Below the pieces are notes generated by a model. It did no database searches. It worked only from the letters and a program-made list of their open reading frames with translations, and was not told where the DNA came from. Shown in pieces: positions 31,823-40,421 of a stretch of DNA of 64,000 nt. How positions within the stretch are numbered: the stretch's first letter is position 1; each line of letters begins with the position of its first letter. The DNA is from Kribbella pittospori (GTDB lineage Bacteria > Actinomycetota > Actinomycetes > Propionibacteriales > Kribbellaceae). The position numbers and the translations under genes are program-made. The stretch is from positions 310,001 through 374,000 of the forward strand of contig NZ_SJKB01000003.1 in assembly GCF_004331465.1 (NCBI RefSeq), given 5' to 3'.

Positions 31823-33031
31823 TCAGCTGCCGGGTACGGCGAGCAGGTCGGCGAGCACGGTGTCCAGCGCCATCCGGGCCGCGCCGAGGGCGACCGAGTC
31901 GGCGCCCATCGTCGAGCTGAGCACCTCGATCGGCACCAGCGTCAGCTTCGCCAGTTCGCGCCGGAACGGCTCGGCGATGATCGCGCCGCCGCGCGACATA
32001 CCGCCGCCGAGCACGACCACCTCGGGGTCGACGGCCAGTGCGAGCACGGCTGCGCCACGCGCCAGCACTTCGGCGAACTCGATCAGCACCGCCAGGCTCT
32101 CCGAGTCCTGCCGCGCCGCCGAGGCGATCACCAGCTCACCCTCACGACCTGGTCCGACACCCTGCTCAGCGGCCAGCGCGGCACCGCGCGCATGTAGGCG
32201 ATCCACCGCCGCCTCCCACCCGAGCATCGGCAGGGCACCGATCTCACCCGCGGCGCCGTGCCGGCCTTGGTGCACCTGCCCGTCGATCAGTACGCCGGCC
32301 CCCGCGCGATGCCCCGCGAACATGTAGACGATGTCGCGGTGATCGCGGGCGGCGCCCTTCCAGTGCTCGGCGAGCGCGGCCAGCTTCACGTCGTTCGCCA
32401 CGGTCACAGGCCGTCCGAGTCCCTCGGACAGCTCACCGGTCACGTCGAGCTCGGTGAAGCCCGGCAGCGAGTACGGCGCCAGCCCGGAGCCGACCGGCCC
32501 CTCGCGGACGTCGTGCACGCCCTCGGCCGCGCTGAGCAGACCGGTCACGCCGCACGCGATGCCGGTGATGTCGTCCGCGCCGAGCTGCGCCTGGGCCCAG
32601 CTCGCGCGAGCCACATCGACGGCAGCCTGCACCCGATCCGGACCGGGGAGATCCGGGTCGAGCTCGACCCGATGGGTCGCGAGCGTGTTGCCACGGAGGT
32701 CGCTGACCACGGCCATTGCCTTGTGGGCACCGATGTCGAGTCCGGCGACGTACCCCGATTCGGCGCGGAAGCGGAAGTACCGGGCCGGGCGGCCGGCGCC
32801 GCGGGCGGAGGACGGCTTCCGGGGTGGGGTCGTCTCCTCAACGCGGCCCTCGGTGAGCAGTTCGGCGAGCAGGTCCTCGGCGGTCGGGCGGGAGACGCCG
32901 ACGATGGCGCGCAACTCACGCAGTGTCAGCGACTCCGACTCGAGGAAGGCGCCGAGGGCCGCCGCGAGGTTCAGCCTGCGCAACAGCGACGAATCGCCCA
33001 TCCGGCCGCCGGCGGCTCTGTCTTGACTCAT
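31823..33031 (-). CDS. ROK-family transcriptional regulator (NagC/XylR type)
   Basis: 402 residues. The N-terminal winged HTH (about 14-65) reads RRLNLAAALGAFLESESLTLRELRAIVGVSRPTAEDLLAELLTEGRV. The sugar-kinase-like domain begins YVAGLDIGAHKAMAVVSDL and has VTVANDVKLAALAEHW and HGAAGEIGALP. The usual zinc cluster GCGxxGCxE is not seen after that point, as in part of the family. It lies between the GH29-like gene (same strand) and the divergent sugar ABC operon, so it probably represses both until a sugar binds. Confidence 0.88.
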   Translation of the reverse strand: MSQDRAAGGRMGDSSLLRRLNLAAALGAFLESESLTLRELRAIVGVSRPTAEDLLAELLTEGRVEETTPPRKPSSARGAGRPARYFRFRAESGYVAGLDIGAHKAMAVVSDLRGNTLATHRVELDPDLPGPDRVQAAVDVARASWAQAQLGADDITGIACGVTGLLSAAEGVHDVREGPVGSGLAPYSLPGFTELDVTGELSEGLGRPVTVANDVKLAALAEHWKGAARDHRDIVYMFAGHRAGAGVLIDGQVHQGRHGAAGEIGALPMLGWEAAVDRLHARGAALAAEQGVGPGREGELVIASAARQDSESLAVLIEFAEVLARGAAVLALAVDPEVVVLGGGMSRGGAIIAEPFRRELAKLTLVPIEVLSSTMGADSVALGAARMALDTVLADLLAVPGS

Positions 33032-33058
33032 CCGATGAATCGTCCTTATGCTCGCGCC

Positions 33059-33086
33059 AATATTGCTAACTGAGTTGCATATTACT
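33059..33086. promoter_or_regulatory. AT-rich divergent promoter/operator between ROK and ABC genes
   Basis: An AT-rich island in GC-rich DNA, centred on AACTGAGTT (33068-33076), flanked by AATATTGC and GCATATT. It likely holds the ROK site and the -10 TATTAC (33080-33085) of the transporter operon. Confidence 0.4.
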
Positions 33087-33136
33087 GCCGGGTGGGTCGC
33101 CGGAGCGACCGCGCGGGCCAGATCGAGAGGAACCCG

Positions 33137-34447
33137 ATGCCATCACGTGGGACAGGCTCAGCACGGTGGACACGCGCAGTCGCGGCGGCGACGCTTCTGA
33201 CGGTAGCGCTCGCCGGCTGTACCAGCGGCGGCAAGGCGTCGACGAGTGACGCGAGCGGAACGGTCGAACTGACCATGCTGACCTTCGAGACCCCGAACCT
33301 GCCGGCCTCGCTGTGGGACTCGGCGATCGCCCGGGTGTCGCAGAAGGTGCCCGGGGTGAAGATCAAGAAGCTGGTCACCCCGAACGTCGACCGGACGACG
33401 TACGCCAAGCAACTGGCCAGCTCGGGGCAATTGCCGGACGTCATGATCGCGGTGAACCCGCAGGGCTTCGCCGAGGGCGGTCAGCTGGCCGAGTTCGGCA
33501 AGGACGAGCTGAAGGACTTCGCCAGCCCGGAGTCCGGCGCGATCAACGGCAAGATCTACCAGCTTCCGACCAACGCCCAGCCACAGTCCCTGCTCTACTA
33601 CAACAAGGCCGACTTCACGAAGGCCGGCATCACCGCTCCGCCGAAGACGTGGGCCGACTTCCTGGCCGCGTGCGCGAAGCTCAAGGCCGCGGGCATCACG
33701 CCGATCGCGGTCGGCGGTGGCGGCCAGGACACGTTCGCCAGCATGTACACGTGGGTCGGCACGGTCGGCACCGACGTCTACCTGGCCGACCCGGACTTCT
33801 CCAAGCAAATCCGGGACGGCTCGAAGACCTTCGCCGACCCGCTGTTCGTGAAGGCGACCGACAAGGTTGCCCAGCTGGCCAAGCTCGGCTACCTGGACAA
33901 GCAGGGCACGAGCCGTTCGTACGCCGACCACGAGAAGGCGTTCCGGGCCGGCTCGGCCGCGATGTACCCGATGGGCTCGTGGTTCGCCACTTCGGCCGAC
34001 AACGACAAGCCGAAGTTCGACGTCGGCGTGTTCCCTTGGCCGTCCGACGACGGCAAGGCAGTCGTGCCGAACCTCACCGGCGGTGGGCTGAGCGTCAGTG
34101 CGAAGGCGGACAACGTCGACCTGGCGAAGAAGTTCGCGCTGGAGTGGACCAAGGACAAGGAGACCTCGGACGCCTTCACCCGGGCCGACGGAACCTTCAA
34201 CACCGTCGCGGGCTACCAGCCGCCGGCCGACATGGGTCCGCTGTTCAAGGCGACGCTTGCCTTGTACAACCAAGCCGTCAAGGACGGCACCGTCACCCCG
34301 GCGCTGTCGATCGAGCAGGGTGACAACGGACTGCCCGCCGACCTGACCGTGCCGGTGCAGCAGATCGCGGTCGAACTGCTGAACGGGAAATCCGACGCCC
34401 AGGCCGCCGTCGCGAAGCTGGACAAGGAATACGCCGCACTCAAGTAG
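33137..34447 (+). CDS. Sugar ABC transporter substrate-binding lipoprotein
   Basis: 436 residues from the ATG with GAGAGGA upstream. The signal peptide ends at ALAGCTSGG, a lipobox. The fold is that of family 1 (maltose-type) binding proteins: SSGQLPDVMIAVNP, INGKIYQLPTNAQPQSLLYYNKADFTKAGI with the typical YYNKxxF motif, AGSAAMYPMGSWF. It delivers a sugar or oligosaccharide to the two following permeases. No ATPase gene is present in the operon; such importers often use a shared MsiK-type ATPase encoded elsewhere. The GH36 gene at the end points to alpha-galactosides. Confidence 0.88.
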   Translation: MPSRGTGSARWTRAVAAATLLTVALAGCTSGGKASTSDASGTVELTMLTFETPNLPASLWDSAIARVSQKVPGVKIKKLVTPNVDRTTYAKQLASSGQLPDVMIAVNPQGFAEGGQLAEFGKDELKDFASPESGAINGKIYQLPTNAQPQSLLYYNKADFTKAGITAPPKTWADFLAACAKLKAAGITPIAVGGGGQDTFASMYTWVGTVGTDVYLADPDFSKQIRDGSKTFADPLFVKATDKVAQLAKLGYLDKQGTSRSYADHEKAFRAGSAAMYPMGSWFATSADNDKPKFDVGVFPWPSDDGKAVVPNLTGGGLSVSAKADNVDLAKKFALEWTKDKETSDAFTRADGTFNTVAGYQPPADMGPLFKATLALYNQAVKDGTVTPALSIEQGDNGLPADLTVPVQQIAVELLNGKSDAQAAVAKLDKEYAALK

Positions 34448-34475
34448 TGCGGCACAGGACGAGGAAAGGTAGTCG

Positions 34476-35393
34476 ATGCTGCGGCCAAGCAGGCCACCGA
34501 AGAGCCGGGAGTTGCCGTCCGTGCTGCGACGGGCGCGGGAGTTCTCCGGGTTCGCTCTCCCCGGGTTGTTCCTCTACGGTTTGCTCGTACTGGTTCCGAT
34601 CGGATGGACCGTCGCCCAGGGGTTCACCGACCGGAACCGGTTCGACCCGCAGTCCAGTTGGGTCGGGCTGGACCAGTTCCGCCGGCTGCTCGAGGACGAC
34701 CAGTTCTGGCTGGTACTGAAGAACACGTTCGTGGTGACCGTGATCGTGGTCGTCGTACCGAATGTGCTCGGCCTCGGCATCGCGCTGCTGCTGGATCGCG
34801 AGTCGTTGCTGTACCGGCTGTTGCGGTCGGTCTTCTTCACGCCGGTGATCCTCAGCGGCATTGTGGTCAGCGTCATCTGGCAGAGCGTGCTCCGGCCGGA
34901 CGGCGTACTGAACAAGGTGCTGGCCGACGCGGGCGTCGAGTCGGCGCCCGGCTGGTTGTCCGACCCGTCGATCGCGCTGTACTCGATCAGCGGGATCCTC
35001 TGCTGGCAGATGCTCGGCTTCTGCGTCGTCGTCTACCTGGCCGGGCTGAACGGTGTACCGAAGGAGTTGTACGAGGCGGCGATCGTGGACGGCGCGGGCT
35101 GGTGGCGCCGGTTCGGCTCCGTCACCTGGCCGATGATCGCGTCCGCGGTGACGATCAACACGGTGATGCTGCTGATCAGCGGCTTCAAGGTGTACGAGCA
35201 CATCCTCGTGCTCACCAACGGCGGACCCGGGCGGAACACCACCGCCTCGATCGCCTTCGACGTGATCGAGAAGGGAGTCCGCGGCGACCGGATCGGGTAC
35301 GCCGCGGCGCAGGCCACGATCATGCTCTGCATCATCGTCGTCCTCAGCGGCGTCGTCCTGCGCCTGCTGCAGCGGCGGGAGGTGCAGCTGTGA
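34476..35393 (+). CDS. Sugar ABC transporter permease (MalF/UgpA type)
   Basis: 305 residues with about six membrane helices. The coupling loop is EAAIVDGAGWWRRFGSVTWPMI (EAA motif, ~190-215), which docks the ATPase. An N-terminal cytoplasmic tail precedes FALPGLFLYGLLVLVPIGW. It overlaps the next permease gene by GTGA. It forms the channel together with that protein. Confidence 0.9.
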   Translation: MLRPSRPPKSRELPSVLRRAREFSGFALPGLFLYGLLVLVPIGWTVAQGFTDRNRFDPQSSWVGLDQFRRLLEDDQFWLVLKNTFVVTVIVVVVPNVLGLGIALLLDRESLLYRLLRSVFFTPVILSGIVVSVIWQSVLRPDGVLNKVLADAGVESAPGWLSDPSIALYSISGILCWQMLGFCVVVYLAGLNGVPKELYEAAIVDGAGWWRRFGSVTWPMIASAVTINTVMLLISGFKVYEHILVLTNGGPGRNTTASIAFDVIEKGVRGDRIGYAAAQATIMLCIIVVLSGVVLRLLQRREVQL

Positions 35394-36214
35394 GGAACCG
35401 CTTCGCGACCGCACGCCCGATCGCCGCGGTCGCCCTGGCCGCGCTGTTCTTCTTCCCCGTGTACGTCGTCGTGATGGGCATGCTGAAGCCGCCGAGTGAG
35501 ATCCAGTCCTCGCCGCTCGGTCTGCCGACGCCGCCGACCGGCGCGAACCTGCGCGCCGTACTCGGCCGCGAGGACGGACTGTACTGGTCGGCGTTGCTCA
35601 ACAGCGTCCAGATCACCGTGCTCTCGGTGCTGGCGTTGACGTTGCTCTCGGCAATGCTGGCCCACTATCTGGTCCGGTCCACCGCGCGCTGGACGCGGCC
35701 CGCGCTGCTGATGCTGCTGGCCGGCCTGATGATCCCGCCCGCCGTCATCCTCCAGCCGGTGACACAGGTGCTCGGCGCGGCTGGCCTGATGAACTCCGTC
35801 GTCGGCGTGGTCTGTGCGAACGTCGCCTACTACCTGCCGTTCGGCGTGTTCGTCTTCTCCGGCTTCATCGGCACTGTGGCGGTCGAGATGGAGGAGGCCG
35901 CGAGCATCGACGGCGCGAGCCGGTTCCGGCTGTTCTGGCAGGTGGTCTTCCCGACTCTGCGTCCGGCCGCGGCGAGCGTGATGATCTTCCTCGGCGTCTG
36001 GGTCTGGAACGACTTCCTCACGCCACTGATCGTCCTCGGCCCGGAGTCCGGCACCACGGTCACGGTCGGCGTCTACCGATCGGTGGGGGAGTACTCGACG
36101 AACTTCGGCACGCTGTACGCCTTCTCGTTCCTGGCGTCGTTGCCGGTGCTGCTGTTCTTCGTCGCCCTGCAGAAGCAGTTCGTCGCCGGTCTCACCGCGG
36201 GGGCGGTCAAGTGA
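35390..36214 (+). CDS. Sugar ABC transporter permease (MalG/UgpE type)
   Basis: 274 residues from a GTG that overlaps the upstream stop by 4 nt. Six membrane helices are expected. The EAA loop is EEAASIDGASRFRLFWQVVFPTLRPAA. FFFPVYVVVMGMLKPPSEI near the N-terminus is typical of MalG-type proteins. Its stop overlaps the GTG of the GH36 gene, so translation is chained through the operon. Confidence 0.9.
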   Translation: MRNRFATARPIAAVALAALFFFPVYVVVMGMLKPPSEIQSSPLGLPTPPTGANLRAVLGREDGLYWSALLNSVQITVLSVLALTLLSAMLAHYLVRSTARWTRPALLMLLAGLMIPPAVILQPVTQVLGAAGLMNSVVGVVCANVAYYLPFGVFVFSGFIGTVAVEMEEAASIDGASRFRLFWQVVFPTLRPAAASVMIFLGVWVWNDFLTPLIVLGPESGTTVTVGVYRSVGEYSTNFGTLYAFSFLASLPVLLFFVALQKQFVAGLTAGAVK

Positions 36215-38319
36215 CCGTCTTCTTCGAGAACCGCGTCCTCCTGCTCACCACGCCCGGTACGTCGTACTCGGCGTACCTCGGCGATGACGACATCCCGATC
36301 CACACGCACTGGGGTGCCCGGATCACGCCGGCCGATGCGGCGTACCTGGCCACGAGTACGGCGGCCCGGTTGGCCGGGGAGTGGCCGAGCTTCCGGTCGC
36401 CGGCCAACGGTCATGAGGAGTACCCGCTCGACGGGCGGCTGCAGTTGGGGCGGGCCGCGTTGTCGCTCGGCTTCGGCGACGTCCGCAGTACCGAGTGGTC
36501 GTTCGCGGGACACGTCGTGCATGACGAGCGGGAGGTCGAGCTGCTGTTCGACGCCCGCGAGGTCAGGATCGGTCTGCATTACCGGGTGTACGACGACTGC
36601 GACGTGATCGACCGGTGGGTGACGCTGCGCAACGAGTCGGGTGATGCGGTCGATGTGCATCGCCTCGACTCGGCCGCGTGGGTGATGCCGGAACAGGCGC
36701 AGTACCGGATGTCGCATCTGACCGGGCGGTGGGCGGCCGAGACCCGGCTCGGCCGGACCGACCTGGCCGAGGGTCGGTTCGTGCTGGAGAGTCGACGGGG
36801 GATCACGAGCCACCACGTCAATCCGTGGTTCGCGATCGACGACGGATCAGCGACCGAGGAGCAGGGCGAGGTCTACAGCGCGGCCCTGCAGTGGAGCGGG
36901 TCGTGGCGGCTGCTGGCCCAGCGCGAGCTCGACGAGCCCGTGCAGGTGTTGTTCGGCTGGGGCCATGAGGACTTCGGCCCGCGCCGACTCGAACCGGGAG
37001 AGCAGCTGCAGACGCCGGTGACTTCGGGCCTGTTCAGCACCGGCGGTTTCGGTACGACGAGTCGCGCGTGGCACTCGTTCGCACTCCGGCACGTGTTGCC
37101 GCGGGCAACTGAAGTCCGTCCGGTGCTGTTCAACTCGTGGGAGGCGACTGAGTTCGACGTGGACGAGGCCAGTCAGGTCGCGCTGGCCACGCAGGCGGCC
37201 GACCTCGGCTGTGAGTTGTTCGTGCTGGACGACGGTTGGTTCGGCCAGCGGGTCAACGACCGGACCGGGCTGGGGGACTGGTCGGTGAACCCGGACCGGT
37301 TTCCGAACGGGCTGCAACCGCTGATCTCGAAGGTCCACGCGCTCGGCCTGGGTTTCGGTCTGTGGGTCGAGCCCGAGATGGTGAATCCCGACTCCGACCT
37401 GTACCGCGCTCACCCGGACTGGGTCTATCACTTCGACGGGCGCGAGCCGGCGCTGATGCGCAACCAGCTGGTCCTCAACCTGGCCCGGCCGGACGTGGCC
37501 GAATGGGTTCTCGGGGTTCTGGACGAACTGCTGAGCTCGAACGACCTCCAGTTCGTGAAGTGGGACATGAACCGCCCGTTCGCCGACACCGGCTGGCCGG
37601 CCGAACCCGAGCGACAGGGACGGATCTGGTTCGACCACGTGACGGCGGTGTACGCGATCATCGACGCGCTCCGGGCGAAGCATCCCGGGGTCGCGATCGA
37701 GGCGTGCTCGGGCGGCGGTGGCCGGGTCGACCTCGGGATGATGGCTCGCACCGACCAGTTCTGGACCTCGGACAACACCGACGCGCTGGACCGCCGCTAC
37801 ATCCAGCACGGGTTCAGCCAGGTCTATCCGGCCCGCACGATGTCGTGCTGGGTGACGGATCTGCCGACGTTCATCAACAAGCGGCAGGTCCCGCTGACCT
37901 ACCGCTTCCACGTGGCGATGGCAGGCGTACTTGGCATCGGCGGTGATCTGACCGAGTGGTCTGCCGATGAGCTCCAGTTGGCGAAGTCGTTGATCGCGGA
38001 GTACAAGGACATCCGGAATGTCGTGCAGCACGGATCGCAGTACCGGCTGGGTAAGCCTGGTCGATCGGCGTCGGCGGTCCAGTACGTGACGGCCGATCGC
38101 CGGGAATCCGTCGTGCTCGTGTATCAGGAGGCGCAGCAGTACGACAGTGCGCCGCGGCCACTTCGCCTGCGGGGCTTGGACACTTCAGCGACGTACCGGA
38201 TTGGTGAGACGTCGGTGTCGGGTGCTCTGCTGATGAGTCATGGCCTGTCGTTGACGTTGACCGGTGACTATGCGAGCCAGGTCGTCCGGCTGCGGTCAGC
38301 CGTCCAGGTGGTTGCGTAG
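36211..38319 (+). CDS. Alpha-galactosidase, GH36 family
   Basis: 702 residues, the normal length for GH36. The nucleophile is Asp452 in VKWDMNRPF, and the acid/base is Asp521 in TSDNTDALDR. The region DDGWFGQRVNDRTGLGDW and EACSGGGGRVDLGM are also characteristic. There is no signal peptide, so it cleaves imported melibiose- or raffinose-type sugars in the cytoplasm. It is translationally coupled (GTGA) to the sugar permease, which strongly suggests an alpha-galactoside importer. It overlaps the convergent ArsR gene by 24 nt. Confidence 0.92.
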   Translation: MTVFFENRVLLLTTPGTSYSAYLGDDDIPIHTHWGARITPADAAYLATSTAARLAGEWPSFRSPANGHEEYPLDGRLQLGRAALSLGFGDVRSTEWSFAGHVVHDEREVELLFDAREVRIGLHYRVYDDCDVIDRWVTLRNESGDAVDVHRLDSAAWVMPEQAQYRMSHLTGRWAAETRLGRTDLAEGRFVLESRRGITSHHVNPWFAIDDGSATEEQGEVYSAALQWSGSWRLLAQRELDEPVQVLFGWGHEDFGPRRLEPGEQLQTPVTSGLFSTGGFGTTSRAWHSFALRHVLPRATEVRPVLFNSWEATEFDVDEASQVALATQAADLGCELFVLDDGWFGQRVNDRTGLGDWSVNPDRFPNGLQPLISKVHALGLGFGLWVEPEMVNPDSDLYRAHPDWVYHFDGREPALMRNQLVLNLARPDVAEWVLGVLDELLSSNDLQFVKWDMNRPFADTGWPAEPERQGRIWFDHVTAVYAIIDALRAKHPGVAIEACSGGGGRVDLGMMARTDQFWTSDNTDALDRRYIQHGFSQVYPARTMSCWVTDLPTFINKRQVPLTYRFHVAMAGVLGIGGDLTEWSADELQLAKSLIAEYKDIRNVVQHGSQYRLGKPGRSASAVQYVTADRRESVVLVYQEAQQYDSAPRPLRLRGLDTSATYRIGETSVSGALLMSHGLSLTLTGDYASQVVRLRSAVQVVA

Positions 38320-38649
38320 GGCATCGAGGTTGGTGTCCCAGTCCCGGGCCAGGGCGGCGAGGAACTGTTGCGCCACCTGCATCGGGGCGGACTGGAGCCG
38401 GTAGCGGACGCGGCGGCGCTCGCCGTGTTCGGCGGTGACCAGGCCGGCCTCGGACAGCAGGGCGAGGTGTTTGGCGATCGCCTGCCGGGTGATCGGCAGG
38501 CGATTCGCCAGGTCGGTGGCGGTCGCCGGGCCGCCGGCGGCGAGGGTGGCCAGGATGTTGCGCCGGCTCGGGTCGGCCAGGGCGACGAAGACCTGCTCCG
38601 CGACCGCCTCGACGTCGGGGGCTGACGGCGTACCGGACTCAGACGGCAT
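38296..38649 (-). CDS. ArsR-family regulator
   Basis: 117 residues. The winged helix is VFVALADPSRRNILATLAAGGPATATDLANRLPITRQAIAKHLALLSEAGLVTAEHGERRRVRYRLQ. There is no metal-binding ELCV(C)DL box, so it is not an arsenic or metal sensor. It is the second gene of a pair with an SRPBCC protein and overlaps it by 11 nt. This pairing is common in actinobacteria and the pair is usually autoregulated. A perfect palindrome upstream of the pair is the likely operator. Confidence 0.88.
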   Translation of the reverse strand: MPSESGTPSAPDVEAVAEQVFVALADPSRRNILATLAAGGPATATDLANRLPITRQAIAKHLALLSEAGLVTAEHGERRRVRYRLQSAPMQVAQQFLAALARDWDTNLDALRNHLDG

Positions 38650-39070
38650 CGAGGTAGTCGACCAGTTCGCCGAGTTCGTGGGTCCAGCCGGTGCTGTTGC
38701 CGCCGAACGCCTTGTCGTGTGCCTCCGGCGGCAGTTGGGCGAAGCCGGACTCGACCACGGTGAGGCGGGTTCCGGTGCCGGTCCGCTCGAGGGAGAACTC
38801 GACGTACGTCCGGCGCGGGTCGTCCGCGGGCAGTCCGTGGATGTGCCAGGTGAACGCGAAGACCGTCGGCTCCTCGACGCGCTCCAGGGTCAGCTCGGCG
38901 GTGTCACCGCTGGTCCAGGTCAGCCGCGCCACCCCACCCGGCCGGAGATCGATCGTCGCCTCGTTCCCGAACCACGTGCCCAGGCCCTCGGCCGTGGTCA
39001 GCGCGGTCCACACCTTCTCCGGCGGGTGGGCCAGGTCCAGCACCCGCTCGATCCGATCGGGAAAACCCAC
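38639..39070 (-). CDS. SRPBCC/AHSA1-like domain protein
   Basis: 143 residues. I use the GTG at 39068-39070 because GGAGG lies 5 nt upstream; a TTG at 39086-39088 is in frame but lacks a ribosome site. The helix-grip pattern is RIERVLDLAHPPEKVWTALTTAEGLGTWFGNEATIDLRPGG, and FEWx-like FAFTWHIHG and LTVVESGF follow. Such proteins bind small hydrophobic ligands; none is indicated here. It is translated just ahead of the ArsR gene. Confidence 0.8.
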   Translation of the reverse strand: MGFPDRIERVLDLAHPPEKVWTALTTAEGLGTWFGNEATIDLRPGGVARLTWTSGDTAELTLERVEEPTVFAFTWHIHGLPADDPRRTYVEFSLERTGTGTRLTVVESGFAQLPPEAHDKAFGGNSTGWTHELGELVDYLDAV

Positions 39071-39084
39071 GATAGCCTCCGATT

Positions 39085-39100
39085 GCAACCATATGGTTGC
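39085..39100. promoter_or_regulatory. Perfect 16-bp palindrome, candidate ArsR operator
   Basis: GCAACCATATGGTTGC lies between the SRPBCC/ArsR pair and the divergent GNAT gene. A TATAG sequence follows at 39108-39112. Confidence 0.7.
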
Positions 39101-39132
39101 TTGGACTATAGCCTGCCGAAAGGGGTGAGCCG

Positions 39133-39735
39133 ATGACCGCGGACCTGATCGTGGTGCCGGCGAACGAGGCGAGCTGGGACGATCTGCGGGCCGTCTTCGG
39201 CACCCGCGGCACCGGCTACGGCTGCCAGTGCCAGCGCTACAAGCTCGCCCGTGGGGAGGCGTTCGGGAAGTTCCCGGTGGAGGAGCGTGCGCAGCGGTTG
39301 CGTGAACAGACCGACTGCGGGTACCCGGAGTCCGGCACCACCAGCGGACTGGTCGCCTATCTGGACGGCGAGCCAGCCGGCTGGTGTGCGGTGGAGCCGC
39401 GGGTCGCGTACGACGGTCTGATCCGGAACGCCAACCGGGCCGCCTGGCAGGGCCGCAGCGAGGACAAGACGGACCCGACCATCTGGGCGGTGACCTGTGT
39501 CTTCGTCCGGGCCGGCTACCGCAAGCGTGGCGTGAGCCGGGCGCTCGTGGCCGCGTCGGTCGGCTTCGCCCGCGACCGTGGCGCCCGGGTGCTCGAGGGC
39601 TACCCGATGACCACGACGCAGGCGATCGCCGAAGAACTCCACGTCGGCACCGTGCGCACCTTCGCCGAGGCCGGGTTCACCGAGATCCTCCGCCCGTCGG
39701 TACGCCGGGCGATCGTGCAGATCGTCTTCGACTGA
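39133..39735 (+). CDS. GNAT-family N-acetyltransferase
   Basis: 200 residues. GTxxSGLVAYLDGEPAGWCAV is the beta 2-4 core, and CVFVRAGYRKRGVSRALVAASVGFARDRGA is the acetyl-CoA-binding motif (R/QxxGxA-like GYRKRG). An RGTGYGCQCQRYK segment near residue 27 is typical of an actinobacterial subgroup. AAGGGGTGAG provides the ribosome site. It is divergent from the ArsR pair. The substrate is unknown. Confidence 0.82.
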   Translation: MTADLIVVPANEASWDDLRAVFGTRGTGYGCQCQRYKLARGEAFGKFPVEERAQRLREQTDCGYPESGTTSGLVAYLDGEPAGWCAVEPRVAYDGLIRNANRAAWQGRSEDKTDPTIWAVTCVFVRAGYRKRGVSRALVAASVGFARDRGARVLEGYPMTTTQAIAEELHVGTVRTFAEAGFTEILRPSVRRAIVQIVFD

Positions 39736-39739
39736 CCCC

Positions 39740-40303
39740 TCAGCGGGGGATCGGGTTGCCTGTCGGCGTGTATTCGACCAGGAAGATGCGGCCGTCGAGG
39801 ACGCGCTGGCTGGTGAGAGTCAGCTCTGATTCCTCGAGACCTTCGAAGGCCCACTCGCGACCGGTCGGCCCGCAGAACAGCGGGAACACCATCAGCCGGA
39901 GGTTGTCCAGCACCCCGGCGTTGACCAACTGCTTCACGATCGACATGCTGCCCATCGTCCGCAGCGGTACGTCGCTCGTCTCCTTGAGTGCGAGCACCGA
40001 CTTGACCAGATCATCGGACTCGATCGTGCTGTTCGGCCACTCGACGGTCTTCAGCGTCCGCGAGAACACCGTCTTCGGCAGGTTCGCCATCCGCTCGTAC
40101 CCCGCGTCCTTGACCTCCTCCGGCAACCCGGCCAGCGCCTCGTACGTCCGGCGCCCCATCAACACGTGCTGCGGTCGTGCCCCCTCCTCGTCGATCCACT
40201 GCTGCAGGTCCGGCCCGAGGTACCCGAAGTACCCGGGCGACTCCGCTCCGCGCGCCCAACCGTCCGCAGAGACGAACAGATCTGCAGTAACTGTGGTTCC
40301 CAT
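39740..40303 (-). CDS. Dihydrofolate-reductase-family (RibD C-terminal-like) protein
   Basis: 187 residues from the ATG with GGAAGG 8 nt upstream. The sequence TVTADLFVSADGWA, then HVLMGRRTYEALAGLP, PKTVFSRTL and PLRTMGSMSIVKQLVNAGVLDNLRLMVFPLFCG are the signature of RibD_C/DHFR-like reductases of the YyaP/YwjB type. They bind NADPH, but few have known substrates. It ends 4 nt from the convergent GNAT gene. Confidence 0.85.
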   Translation of the reverse strand: MGTTVTADLFVSADGWARGAESPGYFGYLGPDLQQWIDEEGARPQHVLMGRRTYEALAGLPEEVKDAGYERMANLPKTVFSRTLKTVEWPNSTIESDDLVKSVLALKETSDVPLRTMGSMSIVKQLVNAGVLDNLRLMVFPLFCGPTGREWAFEGLEESELTLTSQRVLDGRIFLVEYTPTGNPIPR

Positions 40304-40421
40304 CGTGAACACCTTCCGTAGCCGAGGTCATACCTTTCCCGCAACGTCGGAGCCGCCGACCGCACTTCGACATGCCCCAAAATACGTGTCCCCGTGACGC
40401 TCGGTTGGCGATGATGAGCCG

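Noticed and set aside
28743..32327. 1194-codon plus-strand open frame opposite the GH29-like gene
   Set aside because: Runs antisense through a clear multidomain glycosidase and shows no domain; typical GC-rich shadow.
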